DNA of 23,819 bases from Clostridia bacterium (GTDB lineage: Bacteria > Bacillota_A > Clostridia > Christensenellales > Aristaeellaceae): the NCBI GenBank assembly GCA_017530275.1, contig JAFXMP010000161.1, positions 1-23,819 of the forward strand, given 5' to 3'. The notes below the pieces were generated by a model that searched no databases, was not told where the DNA came from, and saw only the letters and a list, made by a program, of their open reading frames with translations. Both the position numbers and the translations under genes were made by a program. This document shows positions 22,333 to 23,819 of this stretch, one piece after another; the stretch's first letter is position 1, and each line of letters opens with the position of its first letter.

Positions 22333-23633
22333 TCCGCAGGCTTCGGCGGCGCATGATCCTGGTGGTCCTTTCAGGGCTCTTGCTGGCCTCTGCCGGGCTG
22401 GTGCTGGCTATCAACTGGATGAACTGGAACAGCCTGGAAACGCAGGCCGTTCAGGTGCTGGAGCGTCTGGCGGAAAACGGCGGCCAGCGGCCCATGGGCA
22501 TGAACCGCACCAAAGAGACGGCCACGCCGCCGGAAGATTTGAACCAAGACCGTCAGCCGCCCTCCGACGCGCCAACGATCACCGAACAGGACCGGAACAG
22601 TTTCCGGGGCCGGGGCAGCAGCATGATGAACGCCGCCAGCCTGTCCACTTATTTCACAGTCACCCTGGATGACGAGGGATGCGTGGACGAATGGAACAGC
22701 GAACGGGCCGACTTGTTTACTGACGAGGACGTAGCGTCTTTCGTCGCGTCCGCTGTTGCCTCGGGGAAAAAAACGGGCCGGGTGGGCAATCTGTTTTACC
22801 ATTTGACCAAGCAGGACGGAAAGCGCATGCTGATCGCGGTGGACCGGAGCATGGAAATCCAGAACGCCGAAAGCGTGCTGCGCCTGACGGCGCTGGTGGC
22901 CGTGGTGGAGGACGCGCTGCTGAGCCTTGGCGCGATATGGCTCATCCATCGGCTGGTGAAACCTGTGGATGAGGCCATGGAAAAGCAGAAGCAGTTCGTC
23001 TGGGACGCCAGCCACGAGCTGAAAACGCCCCTGGCGGTGATTTCCGCCAACGCCGACGTGCTGGCCGGCGAAGTGGGGGAGAGCAAGCCGCTTACTTATA
23101 TCCAGTCCGAAGTTCAGCGTACGGACCGCTTGATCCAAAACCTGCTCACCCTGGCCCGCATGGAAAAGGGCACAGTGCAGGCGGCCCATACGAAATTCGA
23201 TTTGAGCCGGGCTCTGCTGGAGGTGGCGCTGCCCTTTGAACCGGCGCTGTTCGAGGAAGGAAAAAACCTGGATATGGAGATTCCGGATGGGATCGAATAC
23301 ACCGGCGACGAGGAAATGATCAAGCAGCTTGCGGTGATCCTGCTCAGCAATGCTGAAAAGTATTCGGATGATGGGGGAAGGATCCGCATTTCTTTGGAAG
23401 CAAAGGGCGATAAACGCGTCCTCAAGGTGCATAATACCGGCCCTGCCATCCCCCCGGAAGCCCAGCAGCGGATTTTCGACCGCTTCTATCGGGTGGATTC
23501 CTCCCACAACCGGGAGGTGGAGGGCAATGGGCTGGGCCTTGCCATCGCCCAGAGCATCGTCAGCGTTCATAAGGGAAAAATCACCGTTCACAGCGCCGAG
23601 GGAGAAGGCACCGAATTTACGGTGACATTATAA
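22329..23633 (+). CDS. Membrane sensor histidine kinase
   Basis: 434 residues. TM1 about 9-31, an extracytoplasmic sensor region of about 150 residues (40-184), TM2 about 185-207, then a short linker without a clear HAMP domain. HisKA follows with phospho-acceptor His229 in FVWDASHELKTPL. The HATPase domain has the N box VILLSNAEKYS, where the usual second Asn of the N box is not obvious (AEKYS), a D-box-like KVHNTGPAIP with N in place of the usual D, an F box FDRFYRVD and the G2 box NGLGLAIAQ. The sensor part is rich in Pro, Gln, Arg and Asn (about 55-95) and has no domain I recognise. Start overlaps the regulator stop. Ends at a strong terminator followed by an intron. Confidence 0.94.
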   Translation: MIRRLRRRMILVVLSGLLLASAGLVLAINWMNWNSLETQAVQVLERLAENGGQRPMGMNRTKETATPPEDLNQDRQPPSDAPTITEQDRNSFRGRGSSMMNAASLSTYFTVTLDDEGCVDEWNSERADLFTDEDVASFVASAVASGKKTGRVGNLFYHLTKQDGKRMLIAVDRSMEIQNAESVLRLTALVAVVEDALLSLGAIWLIHRLVKPVDEAMEKQKQFVWDASHELKTPLAVISANADVLAGEVGESKPLTYIQSEVQRTDRLIQNLLTLARMEKGTVQAAHTKFDLSRALLEVALPFEPALFEEGKNLDMEIPDGIEYTGDEEMIKQLAVILLSNAEKYSDDGGRIRISLEAKGDKRVLKVHNTGPAIPPEAQQRIFDRFYRVDSSHNREVEGNGLGLAIAQSIVSVHKGKITVHSAEGEGTEFTVTL

Positions 23634-23640
23634 CAGCGAA

Positions 23641-23682
23641 AAACCCCCGCTTTTCAGATACGCGAAAAGCGGGGGTTTATTT
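23641..23682 (+). terminator. Strong intrinsic terminator of the murQ-regulator-kinase operon
   Basis: A perfect 14-bp stem (AAACCCCCGCTTTT, 23641-23654, with 23665-23678), 10-nt loop, then TTTATTT. The group II intron begins immediately after. Confidence 0.93.
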
Positions 23683-23819
23683 GTGTGCCGGGCATGGCAC
23701 GATTCTTGCGGGTGAAAGTCCTGCCACGGGTATTTACCGCCAAGTGTAGCGAACCGCAAGCTGCTGCCGGCAACGGCAGGAGGGGAGGAAGCGGTGTAGC
23801 AAAGCCAGCGAGCCTACGA
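23683..23819 (+). mobile_element. Group II intron, 5' end (truncated by window edge)
   Basis: The sequence from 23683 starts with GTGTG, the group II 5' consensus GUGYG, and continues GTGCCGGGCATGGCAC, which folds as the first domain I hairpin. Further domain I landmarks follow: GCGGGTGAAAGTCCTGC, CGGGTATTTACCG, AGCGAACCGCAAGC, CTGCCGGCAACGGCAG and GGGGAGGAAGC. The order and wording agree with known bacterial group II introns. Insertion directly behind the T-tract of a terminator hairpin is the hallmark of class C (IIC) introns. The reverse transcriptase ORF and domains V-VI would lie beyond the window, so intactness cannot be judged. Confidence 0.85.

Noticed and set aside
22371..23591. Long minus-strand open frame opposite the histidine kinase
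   Set aside because: Shadow of a clear kinase gene; composition is His/Arg/Gln-rich and no family is recognisable.

Overview
The window (about 57-58% GC by eye) looks like a chromosomal segment of a Gram-positive, Spo0A-encoding member of the Bacillota, class Clostridia, probably an uncultured gut-type lineage. Reasons: a full-length Spo0A, a T-box riboswitch, a DUF951 protein, sigma-A promoters of the TTGACA/TATAAT type, AGGAGG-like ribosome sites, and glycan-degrading enzymes typical of gut clostridia. Order or genus cannot be fixed from the sequence.

Layout. 1-1340: 3' part of a GH38 alpha-mannosidase. 1434-5640 (minus): typA/bipA, then thrS behind a complete threonine T-box leader with its own promoter. 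5659-7826 (minus): M32 carboxypeptidase and 5-formyltetrahydrofolate cyclo-ligase. 7852-8924 (plus): a NiCo (czcD-type) riboswitch followed by a CDF metal exporter. 9025-10380 (minus): a GH29 alpha-L-fucosidase. 10637-12785 (plus): a sirtuin, then a membrane-anchored VanY-fold protein that has lost its zinc ligands. 12823-15697 (plus): a polar amino-acid ABC transporter (binding protein, permease, ATPase) split by a roughly 0.5 kb non-coding, extremely hairpin-rich segment. 15933-16979 (plus): DUF951 protein and signal peptidase I. 17080-19020 (minus): a secreted DUF6273-like/phosphodiester glycosidase protein. 19187-19515: a small orphan gene. 19585-20349 (minus): spo0A. 20665-23633 (plus): murQ with a two-component system in one probable operon. 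23683-end: the 5' end of a group II intron inserted directly behind the operon terminator.

Themes. The genes are mostly housekeeping, cell-wall (murQ, VanY-like, signal peptidase), glycan-use (GH38, GH29) and nutrient uptake. No CRISPR array, phage module, tRNA or rRNA gene was seen. What stands out lies between genes: two known riboswitch classes; two imperfect hairpins whose arms are runs of 7-bp repeats; a composite element bounded by inverted, covarying two-hairpin modules with a four-way-junction fold inside; and the intron. The composite element at 13821-14202 is the best candidate for something undescribed.
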